Origin: Pseudocolwellia sp048296855
Lineage (GTDB): Bacteria > Pseudomonadota > Gammaproteobacteria > Enterobacterales > Alteromonadaceae
DNA: 64,000 nt
Assembly: GCA_048296855.1 (NCBI GenBank)
Contig: CP182631.1
Reading direction: 5' to 3' (one strand)
The notes beneath the pieces are model-generated. The model was not told the origin of the DNA. It saw only the letters and a list, made by a program, of their open reading frames with translations, and made no database searches. Below are positions 35,488 to 44,360 of the stretch, in pieces (positions within the stretch are counted from its first letter, which is position 1; every line of letters begins with the position of its first letter). The position numbers and the translations under genes were made by a program.

Positions 35488-36663
35488 TTAAAGAGAGCTA
35501 CTTGGTACACTTGTTGGGCTAATGTGCTCAATAGGGTAGCAACCTAACACTTTAATAAAGTTAGTGTGCTGAGTTATTTCAGCAATAGCTTCTTGTAAGG
35601 CTAAGTTCTTTAAATTAGCTTCTACGTCTAAATAGAACATCTCTTCCCAAGGTCTACCTTGAATAGGGCGAGATTCTAATTTACACATGTTAATGCCTTT
35701 TTCTTTTAATACGATTAAGCATTCTACTAAGGCACCTGGTTTTTGGCTGGTGGCCAAAACAATAGCTGTTTTAGCTGGAATTTGTTCAGCAACATCTACA
35801 GGTTTACGCGCAACAAGAATAAACCTACTGTGGTTCTCTGCTTGATTAGCAATAGACTTTTCTAACGCATGTAGTTTGTATAGCTGACCACCTTCTTCAC
35901 TACCAATAACTGCAACTGTTTTGTCTTGTAATTCATATGCTTTAGCCATCGCTTCTGCTGTACTTTCGCAATACTCAATACGGATGTTCTTTTGTTTATC
36001 TAAAAAGTTACTGCACTGAGCAAAAGGCTGGCCGTGTGCGTAAATTGTTTTGATATCGCTAAGCTTGGTGTTTACAGCAGTAAGTAAACAATGCTCTATA
36101 GGTTGAGTTATTTCACCTACAATCGACAGGTTAGTATGCTGTAACACATCGTATACTTGGTTAATACTACCTGAACTTGTGTTTTCAATCGGTAACATGC
36201 CGTAGTCTACTTGGCCTGATTCAACTCGTTGCATTATTTCAGCAAAGCTTTGGCAACCTGATTCAATGATTTTTTCAGCTCGTCGAGAAAAATATCGATG
36301 GCTAGCTAAATAACTGTAAGAACCTTTGTCACCTAAAAAAGCAACACTTACTGTCGGAACCTGAATATTTGGATTAGCAAGTGTTTGTAAATAGGCTTGC
36401 TGATTTAATACGGAGTCCTCAATTATCGTATGAAAAACACTCGTAACATAGTGGGCATCTAAACCTAATTTTTTACCTTCAGTTATTAGCCTAATCAGTA
36501 GTGCTTGTTCACGTTGTTGATCGCGTACTGGTCTTATTTGGTGTGCTTTGCTTTTAGCTACATTCAATGTAAGAGAACGTCTTTGAGCAAAAAGTTCTAG
36601 TAACTGTTGGTCAAGCTTAGTAATTTTTTCACGAATTTTGTCAAGATCTAGATCTTCGTTCAC
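35488..36663 (-). CDS. pheA: Bifunctional chorismate mutase/prephenate dehydratase PheA
   Basis: A 391-residue P-protein that makes phenylpyruvate. The chorismate mutase domain (1-95) has LDKIREKITKLDQQLLELFAQRRSLTLNVAKSKA. Prephenate dehydratase (105-280) has VAFLGDKGSYSYLA and PIENTSSGSINQVYDVL. The C-terminal ACT domain (about 297-380) carries GALVECL and ESRPIQGRPWEEMFYLD, the Phe-binding feedback site. A Phe-rich leader peptide and attenuator lie immediately upstream, so control is by attenuation plus feedback. Confidence 0.95.
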   Translation of the reverse strand: MNEDLDLDKIREKITKLDQQLLELFAQRRSLTLNVAKSKAHQIRPVRDQQREQALLIRLITEGKKLGLDAHYVTSVFHTIIEDSVLNQQAYLQTLANPNIQVPTVSVAFLGDKGSYSYLASHRYFSRRAEKIIESGCQSFAEIMQRVESGQVDYGMLPIENTSSGSINQVYDVLQHTNLSIVGEITQPIEHCLLTAVNTKLSDIKTIYAHGQPFAQCSNFLDKQKNIRIEYCESTAEAMAKAYELQDKTVAVIGSEEGGQLYKLHALEKSIANQAENHSRFILVARKPVDVAEQIPAKTAIVLATSQKPGALVECLIVLKEKGINMCKLESRPIQGRPWEEMFYLDVEANLKNLALQEAIAEITQHTNFIKVLGCYPIEHISPTSVPSSSL

Positions 36664-36729
36664 CGCATTTTTCCTATAAAATCAAATGAGAAATCATTAA
36701 CATCAATATTTTTATTTTACATATAAAAA

Positions 36730-36748
36730 AACCTCCAACTAGGAGGTT
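36730..36748 (-). terminator. Attenuator terminator upstream of pheA
   Basis: The 7-bp stem AACCTCC/GGAGGTT with a five-base loop is followed on the minus strand by a seven-T run. It sits between the Phe-rich leader peptide and the pheA start, 67 bases before the latter. Upstream GAGG at about 36777-36784 could pair with the first arm to make an antiterminator. Confidence 0.75.
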
Positions 36749-36785
36749 ATTATTGTTTTTTTACAAAACAAAAATCCCCTCATCT

Positions 36786-36851
36786 TCAATTAAAGAAAGG
36801 AAAAAGTATAAATCGTAAAAAATAAAAAGATTGAATAAGGTTCATCGTCAT
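36786..36851 (-). CDS. pheL: Phe-rich leader peptide of pheA attenuator (PheL-like)
   Basis: A 21-codon open frame that contains six Phe codons in its last 13 codons (SFYFLRFILFPFFN) and ends in TGA 38 bases before the attenuator stem. The first ATG is at 36851, a second in frame at 36845; the ribosome site is weak. Its arrangement with a downstream terminator hairpin and pheA is the classical phe attenuator, known from the enteric pheL. Ribosome stalling at Phe codons when Phe is scarce should free the antiterminator. Confidence 0.75.
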   Translation of the reverse strand: MTMNLIQSFYFLRFILFPFFN

Positions 36852-36924
36852 ATCGTAGCCATGTAAGGTAATTTATTCAACCGTTTATTTAGATGAATTT
36901 AACAAGATCTATAATTTGTGTTTA

Positions 36925-37311
36925 TTAGGGAATACATAACCAAATAATATACACAGGGCAAAATAAACTAATTGCCCAAACAAACGAGCGTAATGTGCTG
37001 AAATTAAGTAAATATAATAGGTTATATACCACTCTAGCAATAAGGTAAGTGATTGCTATTTGTTGAATAAGATCGCCTGTATGATTAGTTGCTACGGCAA
37101 TTAATATTGCAGGACAAAATATAATTAATGACTCAAATGCATTTTGATGAGCAGCTAAGGCTCTGGCACCTAATCCTGTCAAGTTTTCTTGTTGGCTTCT
37201 TGGATGTTGGTTATCGTACTTTCCTAATTGATGCATTGCTATAACTACAGGGATTTTAGCCACAAAAGGCAATAATACCGCAATAAATAAAACCCAAATA
37301 AGTAAAGTCAT
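36925..37311 (-). CDS. MAPEG family membrane protein
   Basis: A 128-residue protein with four hydrophobic helices (about 3-25, 58-78, 82-100, 105-126). The stretch NLTGLGARALAAHQNAFESLIIFCPAIL contains the MAPEG motif. Eukaryotic relatives are glutathione-dependent eicosanoid enzymes; the role of bacterial members is largely unknown. It is upstream of pheL on the same strand, 73 bases away, and could read into the leader. Confidence 0.85.
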   Translation of the reverse strand: MTLLIWVLFIAVLLPFVAKIPVVIAMHQLGKYDNQHPRSQQENLTGLGARALAAHQNAFESLIIFCPAILIAVATNHTGDLIQQIAITYLIARVVYNLLYLLNFSTLRSFVWAISLFCPVYIIWLCIP

Positions 37312-37759
37312 TCTAACTCCTTGATTTATAAATGTTCGATATATAACTTTACACTAAAATTTTGTATATGCTTAATTGAATATTTATTATTCTCCTACTG
37401 GTTATATTCATTATAAAAACTTAATCAATTAATCTTTCATGAATTCTTAAATATAGGCGTTTGTATTAGTCGCTTTATTTGTTAAGATAATGTGAAGAGT
37501 TGGTTATCGTTTAGGTTATTTAGCATTGATTTATAATGATTGGTGTTAAGCAGTATAAGTTTGTATTTGTTACTCATTAACTAAGTTTGATGAGTATTAG
37601 TAATATAAATCTAATTCACAAGTATGTGTAATTGAAGAAGTTAACACTTCATAATTCAATAGCTACCACTTTACATGACTATTTATCATGGTTGATATAT
37701 AGATAGGTTTGTAAGTCAACGGCAGTAAAGCTAGATTGACTCAATTAATGGTACATAAA
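37312..37759. other. Intergenic region ahead of a hypothetical gene
   Basis: About 440 AT-rich bases between divergent genes. I see no open frame, RNA gene or strong repeat in it. Confidence 0.4.
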
Positions 37760-38104
37760 ATGTCACAAGAAAGCGCTCGTTACATACAAGTAGGTGAATG
37801 GGTCTTTGAAGTTAAAACGGTTAGAGCATTACGTGTAGATGAATATGGTAAACCTTATTCAGCTATTGCCAATTGTAATTTAAATGGCGACACAATGTAT
37901 GTAGACGGTTTATTAACTAAAGACGAACAAGAGTTCAGTAAAGAAGATTTTTTAACTTTTCATAAATTTTGTAAAAAAATGGGGTTAGAAGGTTTTTCAT
38001 ATCATAGATACCATAATGGTGAGTCGGTAACGAAAGACGTAAAAGTTGAAACGTTAGACAACAAGTCTACTTCTGTAGATGTACCAATGAGATTAGTGAC
38101 TTAA
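37760..38104 (+). CDS. Hypothetical protein, conserved-looking
   Basis: A 114-residue soluble protein from the ATG at 37760 (MSQESARYIQVGEWVFEV); in-frame ATG at 37748 and TTG at 37736 are possible earlier starts without clear ribosome sites. The sequence is well-formed, with SYHRYHNGESVTKDVKVE near the end. I know no named domain. A weak CAGCAT/ATGCTG stem follows at 38130-38150, and the MobA-like gene follows on the same strand. Confidence 0.7.
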   Translation: MSQESARYIQVGEWVFEVKTVRALRVDEYGKPYSAIANCNLNGDTMYVDGLLTKDEQEFSKEDFLTFHKFCKKMGLEGFSYHRYHNGESVTKDVKVETLDNKSTSVDVPMRLVT

Positions 38105-38175
38105 TCAAAGTTATTTATTCCTGCTAAATCAGCATGTTAAGTTGATGCTGGCGACTTACTTTTTTGGGTGCTTTA

Positions 38176-38817
38176 ATGGATGATTTTGCTGTAATAATTT
38201 TGGCTGCAGGAAAGTCTTCAAGATTAGGTCACCCAAAACAGTTAGTTGAAATAAACGGTGAAAGTTTACTCGTTAGGCAATGCAAAATATCCTTATCTAT
38301 AACAAAACATGTATATTGTGTTTTAGGATACGAGACTAACTTATTTAAACCGTTGTTAGTGCCGTTACCGGTAAAACTTGTTACTAATCCTCATTGGCAA
38401 CAAGGTATGTCTTCTTCTATCAGTTCTGCAATAAAGTGTTTACCTGAAACAATTGAACGTGTGATGATTGTTTTAGTTGATCAATGGCAAATTAATAAAT
38501 CATTACTTATTCCACTTATTGATACGTCATTAGATAATCAATGTAATATAGTAACTTCATCTTGCTCTCGTAATAACAAATTACCGCTTAACAAAAACAT
38601 ACAACCTCATACTCAATTAGATAATCGAATTGGTCCTCCCACTATTTTTCCGAAAGCTTATTTTTCTCAATTATTGGCTTTAAAGGGAGATAAAGGTGCA
38701 AAAGCATTAATGATGAAAGAGATAGAGCAAGTCATACACGTTGATTTACCCGAAGCTTTTATTGATTTAGATACGGCCAACGATTTATCAAAACTGAGAT
38801 ATGTTTACCCTGAATAA
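38176..38817 (+). CDS. MobA-like NTP transferase (MocA-type)
   Basis: A 213-residue nucleotidyltransferase. The N-terminus IILAAGKSSRLGHPKQL is the NTP-binding loop of the MobA/MocA/GlmU superfamily. QGMSSSISSAI and VDQWQ follow, and LDTANDLSKL ends it in the manner of MocA (CTP:molybdopterin cytidylyltransferase). The start at 38176 is preferred to a TTG 12 bases earlier. Its substrate could be a molybdenum cofactor; two molybdoenzymes (MsrP, nitrate reductase) occur in the window, but neither is adjacent. Confidence 0.75.
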   Translation: MDDFAVIILAAGKSSRLGHPKQLVEINGESLLVRQCKISLSITKHVYCVLGYETNLFKPLLVPLPVKLVTNPHWQQGMSSSISSAIKCLPETIERVMIVLVDQWQINKSLLIPLIDTSLDNQCNIVTSSCSRNNKLPLNKNIQPHTQLDNRIGPPTIFPKAYFSQLLALKGDKGAKALMMKEIEQVIHVDLPEAFIDLDTANDLSKLRYVYPE

Positions 38818-38908
38818 TTCTACTATCTTTAGTTTTGTTTCTTTAATAAATCAGCAAAACTGCTAAAATAGCATTTTTATTCGTGACCCCAATTAGGACA
38901 AATAGTTT

Positions 38909-39460
38909 ATGGCGTCGTTACAAGATCAATTGTTAAAAGCAGGCTTAACTACTAAACAAAAAGCACGTCAAGCTAATAGCGATCAGCGCAAAAAAAATAA
39001 GCAAAAAAGAAGTGGTGTTAAACACGACCTGAGCTTGCAAGAAAAAGTAAAACAAGATTTAGCAAAAAGCAAAGAAGAGAAAGCGAAAAAAGATGCTGAG
39101 CTTAATGCTGAGAAAAACAAGCAACTTGCTCAAAAAGAAACACACTTAAGAATTCTTCAAATATTACAGCATCATAAATTGACAAGAATTGATGGTGAAA
39201 CCGAATACAACTATACCTTTAACAGTAAAGTTAAAAAGTTATTGGTTGATGCTATTACCCATAGAGCGCTTGTTAATGGACGTTTAGCCATTTGTGGCTT
39301 AGACGAAAAAACCTACGTTGTTACCTCAGAAACAGCAGAGAAAATAGCGACATTAGATAGTTCTATTATTTTGGTTCAAAACGATAAAGTTGAAACTAAT
39401 GATGTAGTAGAAGATGATCCATACGCTGAATTCCAAATTCCAGACGACTTAATGTGGTAA
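38909..39460 (+). CDS. DUF2058 protein YaiL
   Basis: A 183-residue protein. It opens MASLQDQLLKAGLTTKQKA, then has a Lys-rich coiled coil (about residues 25-85), and a C-terminal part with YNYTFNSKVKKLLVDAIT, GRLAICGLDEKTYVV and a DPYAEFQIPDDLMW ending, all characteristic of DUF2058/YaiL. Function unknown; the family is nucleoid-linked by annotation only. Monocistronic with a weak stem (CCTCATA/TATGAGG, 39469-39492) after it. Confidence 0.85.
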   Translation: MASLQDQLLKAGLTTKQKARQANSDQRKKNKQKRSGVKHDLSLQEKVKQDLAKSKEEKAKKDAELNAEKNKQLAQKETHLRILQILQHHKLTRIDGETEYNYTFNSKVKKLLVDAITHRALVNGRLAICGLDEKTYVVTSETAEKIATLDSSIILVQNDKVETNDVVEDDPYAEFQIPDDLMW

Positions 39461-39598
39461 TGATATAACCTCATACCTTGAATGCTATGAGGAATTATTA
39501 TTGAATGTAATTTACTTTATGTTCGGTCCTTTAGTTGAACTAACCTTAACTACGCTAACTTTAACTACGTTAAAATTAATTATATAAAAAGAGTCAAT

Positions 39599-39955
39599 AT
39601 GTTTATTATCAGATGGATTTTAGGTCGCATTATTTTAGGTTTGAATTTTATTTTTTCACCTAGTTCGCCTAAACGAGATGCAAATGCACAAAATGAAATT
39701 AATGCCCAAACACAACATTTAAGTTTATATCAATTACCTGCTTGTCCGTTTTGTGTCAAAGTACGCAGAGCAATAAAACGTCAAGGTTTACAAATTGATA
39801 TTTGTAATATTAAAGATGAAACATACCTTAACGAACTAGTAAACGAAGGTGGAAAAAGAACGGTTCCTTGTTTAAAAATAGCTAAACCGGGTGAAGCTGT
39901 TACTTGGTTGTATGAATCGAAAGACATTATTAATTACTTAGGAAAAATTGCTTAA
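39599..39955 (+). CDS. Membrane-anchored glutaredoxin-like protein
   Basis: A 118-residue protein. The N-terminal helix (about residues 3-20) is followed by a linker of about 20 residues with Asn and Gln, then a glutaredoxin domain with LYQLPACPFCVKVRRAIKRQ (redox CPFC, about residues 50-53), and the GSH-binding TVPCLKI and ESKDIINYL. The N-terminal helix suggests anchoring at the inner membrane facing the cytoplasm. Two copies of TTAACTACG lie in the 100-base upstream gap. Confidence 0.82.
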   Translation: MFIIRWILGRIILGLNFIFSPSSPKRDANAQNEINAQTQHLSLYQLPACPFCVKVRRAIKRQGLQIDICNIKDETYLNELVNEGGKRTVPCLKIAKPGEAVTWLYESKDIINYLGKIA

Positions 39956-40087
39956 TTCTTCAGTAAGTTTTAACTCTCAATTCTATTTACTGTATTAAGT
40001 ATGAAATGAATCATGCTTAATACGGTCTTATCATTTAACAACCTATTAATTTTAGAATCTAGTTCCCTTTAAGAGAGTGAGTACCGC

Positions 40088-41101
40088 ATGCTTATTAAAA
40101 CTCCGGCTAAATCAGCTTTAACAGAAAATAGTGTTACAGACGAGAATGTTTATACTGATAGACGAAGTTTGTTAAAAAAAATGGGCTTTTTAGGAGCCGG
40201 TACTTTGTTAGCAAGTTCAGCTAATGCTAAAGGTTTTGATCTGTTTTCTTCTGATGAAGAAGCGGAAGTATTTAAAACAAAAGCGATAAAGTATTCACCC
40301 GCTAAAAATGCCATGAAAGGTGAAGTGCTTACGCCAGAAACTAAAGTGATTAGCCATAACAATTTTTATGAATTTGGTACTAAAAAATCAGATCCTATAA
40401 ACAACGCTCAAGCGTTTAAAGTAAATCCTTGGACGCTAAAAATATCAGGTGAAGTGAATAAACCGTTTACTTTAGATTACGATGATCTATTTAATAAGTA
40501 TGCCATTGAAGAACGTATTTACCGTTTACGTTGTGTTGAAACATGGTCTATGGTTATACCTTGGTTAGGTTTTTCATTATCTAAAATAATTAAACAAGCC
40601 GATCCAACCTCAAAAGCAAAGTATGTAGCCTTTGAAACCTTACATGATCCTGAGCAAATGCCAGGACAAAGAAGCCGAAGAGTTGGTGGTGGTATCGATT
40701 ATCCTTATGTTGAGGGTTTACGTATTGACGAAGCAATGAATCCTCTTACATTAATGAGCGTAGGTTTATATGGAAAAACATTACCTGCTCAAAATGGCGC
40801 ACCTATAAGATTAGTTGTGCCTTGGAAATATGGTTTCAAAAGTATTAAATCGATTGTAGGTATTAAATTAGTAGAAAAAATGCCACCTACAACATGGAAT
40901 ATATTAGCACCTAGCGAGTATGGCTTTTACGCGAATGTAAACCCTGCAGTTGATCATCCTCGCTGGAGCCAAGCAAGTGAACGTAAGATAACATCTGGAG
41001 GGCTATTTTCTCGAAATAGAATCGATACTTTACCTTTTAATGGCTACGGCGAAGAAGTTGCTGATATGTATGAAAATATGGATTTACGGAAATATTATTG
41101 A
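40088..41101 (+). CDS. msrP: Methionine-sulfoxide reductase catalytic subunit MsrP
   Basis: A 337-residue periplasmic molybdoenzyme (formerly YedY) that repairs oxidised Met residues. A Tat signal peptide, with DRRSLLKKMGFLGAG and cleavage near residue 45, is present. The Mo-binding Cys is in the LRCVETWSMVIPW stretch, and GKTLPAQNGAPIRLVVPWKYGFKS completes the sulfite-oxidase fold. It is coupled to msrQ through a TGATG overlap, which supplies electrons. Upstream, AAGAGAG is a usable ribosome site. Confidence 0.95.
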   Translation: MLIKTPAKSALTENSVTDENVYTDRRSLLKKMGFLGAGTLLASSANAKGFDLFSSDEEAEVFKTKAIKYSPAKNAMKGEVLTPETKVISHNNFYEFGTKKSDPINNAQAFKVNPWTLKISGEVNKPFTLDYDDLFNKYAIEERIYRLRCVETWSMVIPWLGFSLSKIIKQADPTSKAKYVAFETLHDPEQMPGQRSRRVGGGIDYPYVEGLRIDEAMNPLTLMSVGLYGKTLPAQNGAPIRLVVPWKYGFKSIKSIVGIKLVEKMPPTTWNILAPSEYGFYANVNPAVDHPRWSQASERKITSGGLFSRNRIDTLPFNGYGEEVADMYENMDLRKYY

Positions 41102-41700
41102 TGCAGATTAAAAAATATTTTCCGCCTATTTGGTTGCTTAAAACCTTTGTACATGTTTTTTCATTATTACCTTTAATCAACTTATATTGGCTGGCGTTTA
41201 TAGATGAGTTAGGCGCAGATCCTGTAAAAGAAGTTATTCACTTTACTGGAATTGGAGCACTTAACTTATTTTTATTGTCGTTAACAATCTCTCCATTAGC
41301 TAAATTTTTAAAACAAGGGAAACTGATTAACTTGCGTAGAGTGATTGGTTTATATGCCTTTTTTTATGCGGTATTACACGTATTAAACTTTTTATTTTTT
41401 GAAGTACAATTCGATTTTAGTTTATTTATTGATGAGATATTTGATAGGCCTTATATCACTATAGGAATGGTAGCTTTATTAATTTTAAGTGCACTAGCTA
41501 TAACTTCAATAAGCACTATACGCCGCAAAATGGGGAAGGGGTGGCAAAAACTACATAACTTAACTTATTTAGCTGGGATACTTATCGTGACTCATTTTTA
41601 TTGGTCGGTTAAGTCTGAGCTAACCAGCCCGTTAATGTATATCGCCGTGCTTATTTTGTTACTTTATTTACGTCGCGACAAATTTCGTCGGTGGTTGTAG
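41101..41700 (+). CDS. msrQ: Heme-binding subunit MsrQ
   Basis: A 199-residue inner-membrane cytochrome with six helices, formerly YedZ. The protein shows GALNLFLLSLTISPLAKF, a His-rich first heme region around AVLHVLNFLFFE, and LHNLTYLAGILIVTHFYWSVKS near the end, with the family His ligands. It passes electrons from the quinone pool to MsrP in the periplasm. Start is ATG at 41101, overlapping the msrP stop by one base; a TTG three bases earlier is unlikely. Confidence 0.92.
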   Translation: MQIKKYFPPIWLLKTFVHVFSLLPLINLYWLAFIDELGADPVKEVIHFTGIGALNLFLLSLTISPLAKFLKQGKLINLRRVIGLYAFFYAVLHVLNFLFFEVQFDFSLFIDEIFDRPYITIGMVALLILSALAITSISTIRRKMGKGWQKLHNLTYLAGILIVTHFYWSVKSELTSPLMYIAVLILLLYLRRDKFRRWL

Positions 41701-41744
41701 TGTTCTTTTTAAATGGGTAATACCAGCACATTAAAAACAAGATA

Positions 41745-41786
41745 AAAAACCGATATTATAATGTAATTGGTATAATATCGGTTTTT
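41745..41786. terminator. Bidirectional terminator between msrQ and rdgC
   Basis: A 16-bp perfect stem, AAAAACCGATATTATA/TATAATATCGGTTTTT, with a ten-base loop separates convergent genes. A and T runs on both flanks make it usable on either strand. Confidence 0.85.
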
Positions 41787-41829
41787 ATTATTTGTTAACT
41801 AACTTTACCATTAAGGTAATTATAAGTTT

Positions 41830-42750
41830 TTAGCTTTCTAAGTAATCGGTTGTTTTTACCGAAAACTCTTTTAATAAATCATCAATTAAGCGATTTATTT
41901 CTCCAGCCATTAATGAGAAATCAGCATCTAACTTAGCAATAATATCGTCGCTATCAATATCATCGTTTTGCTCTTGTAGTACATCAAAAAACTTTAAGCG
42001 TTTAATGGCTAAATCATCACATAAAATAAACGAAATAGCGTCATCCCATTCAAGAGCAACTTTCACTACGTATTTGTCGGCATCTAAATGCGCTTTTATT
42101 TCATCGCTTGCTAGATCTTGATTTTTAACGCGCACTACAGCACCGTCATCACCAAGCGCATTAAATTCAGCTTCCATACCTAAATTAAAGTTGTCGCCAA
42201 GTTCAGTACCTGCTACCCAATCTGTCATTACTTCATCAGGTGCTTTTTCAGGTGATACTGAAGTAACAGGTAATGTGCCAAGCGCTTTACGTAATAAAGC
42301 AAGGAAATCTTCTGCTTTACCTCTTGAACCGGTGTTAATAACAATAATGTTATGTTCAGGGCTTACATAGGCATGTGTATCGGTTACACGTGAAAAAGCA
42401 CGTGGTAACAATTCAAAAATAATGTCTTCTTTAAATTGTTCTTTTTCTTTTTTAGTTGCTGAACGCGAATGTTCTTGTTCATGCAACGCTATTTTAGCTT
42501 CTAGTTGATCTTTAATAACCGGAGCTGGAAGAATTTTTTCTTCTTTTCTAGCGCATAATAAAAAATTATTGTTTACGCCATGCACAATTGTACTACCGTG
42601 CTTACCTAATGCGTTTACCCAACCAAAATGAGATTGTTCTGTAGAAGCACAAGGCGTGAATAAGTGCTCAGAAAGTTGTTTTTCTATATCTTGTTCAGAC
42701 CATTCAAAAGGGCGCGTGAAAGCAAAAAAATAAAGGTTCTTAAACCACAT
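41830..42750 (-). CDS. rdgC: Recombination-associated protein RdgC
   Basis: A 306-residue protein, similar in length to E. coli RdgC (303). It opens MWFKNLYFFAFTRPFEW and contains GWVNALGKHGSTIVH and INTGSRGKAEDFLALLRKALG. RdgC forms a ring-shaped DNA-binding dimer that restrains RecA. The gene is single, and its ATG is followed by normal coding sequence. Confidence 0.93.
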   Translation of the reverse strand: MWFKNLYFFAFTRPFEWSEQDIEKQLSEHLFTPCASTEQSHFGWVNALGKHGSTIVHGVNNNFLLCARKEEKILPAPVIKDQLEAKIALHEQEHSRSATKKEKEQFKEDIIFELLPRAFSRVTDTHAYVSPEHNIIVINTGSRGKAEDFLALLRKALGTLPVTSVSPEKAPDEVMTDWVAGTELGDNFNLGMEAEFNALGDDGAVVRVKNQDLASDEIKAHLDADKYVVKVALEWDDAISFILCDDLAIKRLKFFDVLQEQNDDIDSDDIIAKLDADFSLMAGEINRLIDDLLKEFSVKTTDYLES

Positions 42751-43140
42751 TGATAATAATCCTGCCCCATATTTATAGGGATGTTGAGTGAAGAAAGTGG
42801 GTAATAATAGCTTAATTGATTGGGTTATTCATTGAAAAGTCCTTTTAAGATTCACTTATTTGTCATTTTATTTTTTAACGACTATGGTTAAATTGAAAAT
42901 TAGCGATAAAAAGAAGAAAAAACTAAGCACAATAAAGAAATAACAAAAATGATAAACGGCTTAAATATAAAACAGGTTTTTCTTTGTTTAGTCATAAAAA
43001 AGAAACTAAAAAGAAATATATTTTTAATGATAATGTAATAAAACTTTAAAGTTTTTGTCGCATTGTAATAAATTTGTCATAAATTAACGGCAAAATATGC
43101 ACCATTAAATAATACACTTTCAAACAATTTAAGGCACAAC
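42751..43140. other. Upstream region of the porin gene with a Pho box
   Basis: About 390 very AT-rich bases between divergent genes. Apart from the Pho box at 43063-43080, nothing is called. Confidence 0.4.
43063..43080 (+). promoter_or_regulatory. Pho box upstream of the porin gene
   Basis: TTGTAATAAATTTGTCAT fits the PhoB consensus of two 7-mers spaced by 11 (TTGTAAT, then TTGTCAT), separated by an AT-rich four-base spacer. The porin ATG is 60 bases downstream. The nearby PhoB-PhoR genes support the reading. Confidence 0.7.
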
Positions 43141-44067
43141 ATGAAACTTACACATAATATACTTGCCATTGCTGTTTTATCTTCGTTATCAATAACTACA
43201 TATGCTGCAGACGTTACTATTTACGGGAAAGCTAACGTTACGGTTCAGTCTTCAGATGATGGCAAAGGCTCTTTTACTGAAGTGAAAAGCAATGCGTCAC
43301 GTATTGGTGTTAAAGGTACTCATGAATTAGAAGAAGGGCTTGAAGTTGTTTACAAAGCTGAATTTCAAGTAGACCTTGACGGTGATAGTGCTAAAGGAGA
43401 TAGCATTACCGATCGTAATCAATACATAGGATTACGCGGTGCCTTTGGTGAAGTGTTATTAGGTAAAAACGATACGGTTTTAAAACAGTCGCAAGGCAAG
43501 GTTGACCTTTTTAGTGATTTAAATGGTGATATTAAAACTTTATGGAAAGGTGAAAACCGTATGGCTGACACGGTTACATATAAATCACCTAAATTTTCTG
43601 ATGTTCAAGTAGGTGTTACTTATATCGCTGAAGACAGTGTTGAAGCTGACAATGCTTACTCTTTATCAGTATCATATGGTGATTCTAAGCTTAAAAAATC
43701 TAAACTTTTTGCCTCTGTTGCAATGGATTCGGAAGTTAATGGATATGACGTAGTTAGAGCAACTGTGCAAAGTAAAGTTTCAGGTATTACTTTAGGTGCA
43801 ATGCTTCAAACACAAGAAAGAATTGATGGTACTGCTGAAATGGATGGTTTAATGGTATCGGCTAAGTATTCTGTAAATAAATTAACGTATAAAGGGCAAG
43901 TACAAACTGCTAATTTTAAAGACGGTGATGATCTATCAGGCATTACTCTAGGTGTTGACTATGCTTTAGCTAAAAGTACTAAGCTGTTTGCTTTTTACAC
44001 CAATTTTGATTTAGACAGCCAAGTGGATAAAGAATATTTAGCGGTAGGTATTGAATATAACTTTTAG
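43141..44067 (+). CDS. Gram-negative porin, probably phosphate-regulated
   Basis: A 308-residue outer-membrane porin. The signal peptide is MKLTHNILAIAVLSSLSITT, cleaved after YAA. The mature protein starts DVTIYGKANVTVQSSDD, has alternating beta-strand pattern throughout and ends with YLAVGIEYNF, a terminal Phe typical of porins. It resembles the OmpU/OmpC group with about 16 strands. It lies 293 bases upstream of phoB with a Pho box ahead, so it is likely a phosphate-starvation (PhoE-like) porin. A good terminator follows. Confidence 0.88.
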   Translation: MKLTHNILAIAVLSSLSITTYAADVTIYGKANVTVQSSDDGKGSFTEVKSNASRIGVKGTHELEEGLEVVYKAEFQVDLDGDSAKGDSITDRNQYIGLRGAFGEVLLGKNDTVLKQSQGKVDLFSDLNGDIKTLWKGENRMADTVTYKSPKFSDVQVGVTYIAEDSVEADNAYSLSVSYGDSKLKKSKLFASVAMDSEVNGYDVVRATVQSKVSGITLGAMLQTQERIDGTAEMDGLMVSAKYSVNKLTYKGQVQTANFKDGDDLSGITLGVDYALAKSTKLFAFYTNFDLDSQVDKEYLAVGIEYNF

Positions 44068-44085
44068 TTATTGGTATAGCCTGAT

Positions 44086-44112
44086 AAAAGCCGCATTCAA
44101 TGCGGCTTTTTT
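44086..44112 (+). terminator. Terminator of the porin gene
   Basis: A 10-bp stem, AAAAGCCGCA/TGCGGCTTTT, with a TTCAA loop is followed by a T run. It begins 18 bases after the stop codon. Confidence 0.88.
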
Positions 44113-44170
44113 ATGATTAAAAGATAGTGAACTAAAGTTGTTCTTGATATTATTCACTTAATCTCTCGCT

Positions 44171-44188
44171 TTGTCATAAAAGTGTCAC
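44171..44188 (+). promoter_or_regulatory. Pho box upstream of phoB
   Basis: TTGTCATAAAAGTGTCAC closely matches the PhoB consensus (CTGTCATAAAACTGTCAT, two 7-mers 11 bases apart). It lies 172 bases upstream of the phoB ATG, implying autoregulation. Confidence 0.78.
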
Positions 44189-44212
44189 TTAAATTTAGCA
44201 CAATGAACATAT

Positions 44213-44270
44213 ATACCAGTTGTTATTCCAGATGAAAAATCTGTAATAAGCATCTTGAATGGTAACGGGT
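44213..44270. repeat. REP-like imperfect palindrome, copy 2
   Basis: The ends ATACCAGTTGTTATTC and GAATGGTAACGGGTAT are imperfect inverted repeats, with an inner CAGAT-gaaaa-ATCTG stem. The right end shares the TTGAATGNTAACGGGTAT core of the element at 35399-35473. It lies between the Pho box and phoB. Confidence 0.5.
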
Positions 44271-44360
44271 ATGAATATTGTTACTTCTTTTACGTTTTTA
44301 ATTAAGAGGTAAATTTAACATGGTTATATTGACCGCTTTTTGAAACATAGCAGGAATTTT

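Noticed and set aside
38130..38150. CAGCAT/ATGCTG stem after the hypothetical gene at 37760
   Set aside because: Six base pairs with a weak T tract; mentioned with the gene but too weak for a terminator call.
39540..39585. Repeated TTAACTACG motifs before the glutaredoxin gene
   Set aside because: Only two short copies; too little to call a repeat array or operator.
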